DNA from: Bacteroidota bacterium
GTDB taxonomy: Bacteria; Bacteroidota; Bacteroidia; Chitinophagales; Chitinophagaceae
NCBI GenBank assembly: GCA_947461015.1
Contig: CANHIR010000099.1
Span: 1-6,846 of the forward strand
Direction: 5' to 3'
DNA length: 6,846 bases
Shown piece after piece: positions 6,393 through 6,846 of this stretch; positions within the stretch are counted from its first letter, which is position 1; each line of letters starts with the position of its first letter. The position numbers and the translations under genes were made by a program. The notes below the pieces were generated by a model, which worked only from the letters and a program-made list of their open reading frames with translations, did no database searches and had not been told where the DNA came from.

Positions 6393-6846
6393 TTAGTATC
6401 CCATGCCGCCCATATCAGGAGCATGTCCACCAGCTTGTGGAGCAGCTGGAGCTGGTTTGTCAGCAATTACACATTCTGTTGTTAACAACATAGATGCAAT
6501 AGATGCCGCATTTTCTAAAGCTACTCTTGAAACTTTAGTTGGATCAATAACGCCTGCTTTGAATAAATTTTCGAATACTTCTGTTCTTGCATTGAAACCA
6601 AAGTCGTCTTTTCCTTCTTTAATTCTTTGTACAACAATAGAACCTTCGATACCGCTATTCTTAACAATTTGACGAAGTGGTTCTTCAATTGCACGACGTA
6701 CAATTTGAATACCCGTGTTCTCGTCTTCGTTAGCACCTTTTAATTTATCTAAACTTGCTACGGCTCTTATGTAAGCAACGCCACCACCTGGTACGATACC
6801 TTCTTCCACTGCAGCACGTGTAGCATGTAAAGCATCGTCTACACGA
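6393..6846 (-). CDS. groEL: 60 kDa chaperonin GroEL, C-terminal part (start lies beyond the window)
   Basis: The last 150 residues of GroEL, the ATP-driven folding chamber that works with GroES in the cytosol. The visible part begins at a position equivalent to about residue 395 of E. coli Gro[18 protein letters not shown] carries the aspartate equivalent to Asp398, needed for ATP hydrolysis, and PGGGVA is the nucleotide-binding glycine stretch. These are followed by [29 protein letters not shown] and the [10 protein letters not shown] segment, all standard for the equatorial domain. The tail is Pro/Ala/Gly-rich and ends MGGMGY, a short version of the flexible Gly-Gly-Met tail. The reading frame is open through the window edge, so a GTG at 6807-6809 is an internal valine codon and not a start. 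groES would be expected upstream, outside the window. The gene ends at a strong shared terminator. Confidence 0.98.
   Translation of the reverse strand, partial: RVDDALHATRAAVEEGIVPGGGVAYIRAVASLDKLKGANEDENTGIQIVRRAIEEPLRQIVKNSGIEGSIVVQRIKEGKDDFGFNARTEVFENLFKAGVIDPTKVSRVALENAASIASMLLTTECVIADKPAPAAPQAGGHAPDMGGMGY

Noticed and set aside
6403..6672. Plus-strand open frame of 89 codons antisense to groEL
   Set aside because: The complementary strand encodes highly conserved GroEL, so this is a coding shadow.
6807..6809. GTG as a start codon giving a short separate GroEL-like protein
   Set aside because: The frame continues upstream to the window edge with perfectly conserved GroEL residues ([12 protein letters not shown]), so the GTG is an internal valine.

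Overview
The window looks like ordinary core genome of an AT-rich Bacteroidota bacterium, possibly Chitinophagaceae-like. The reasons are the single-chain SecDF fusion, several promoter boxes of the TAnnTTTG type, starts without clear Shine-Dalgarno sequences, and the family flavour of each protein. The genus assignment is a guess. Every gene but one belongs to a recognisable family, and I find no mobile element, CRISPR array, tRNA or rRNA. No stretch over 300 bases lacks a gene.

Layout: (1) 1-1161, minus strand: the first 387 residues of a methylmalonyl-CoA mutase-type large subunit, cut by the window edge. (2) 1162-1279: divergent spacer with a long-armed inverted repeat and a good -7 box. 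(3) 1280-1630, plus: an A-type (IscA/ErpA/SufA) iron-sulfur carrier, with a bidirectional terminator starting inside its stop codon. (4) 1679-5513, minus: three co-directional genes, read from 5513 downwards. They encode a two-helix membrane protein of unknown function, an FKBP-type prolyl isomerase lipoprotein (4-base ATGA overlap with the first), and SecDF. A second -7 box just ahead of secDF suggests it also has its own promoter. (5) 5592-6317, plus: a YhhN/TMEM86-family eight-helix membrane protein (lysoplasmalogenase-like), divergent from the previous group. (6) 6332-6363: a second bidirectional terminator. (7) 6393-6846, minus: the C-terminal 150 residues of GroEL, whose start lies beyond the window.

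The clearest functional grouping is the minus-strand cluster. SecDF pulls secreted proteins across the inner membrane using the proton gradient, and the FKBP lipoprotein would help exported proteins fold in the periplasm. The small membrane protein is coupled to the FKBP gene and may share that role, but this is inference. I found no convincing novel multi-gene system. The best leads are modest: the uncharacterised coupled membrane protein, the near-leaderless promoter in front of it, the divergent-spacer inverted repeat, the strand-biased terminators, and an unusual Cys-Cys pair in the A-type carrier.
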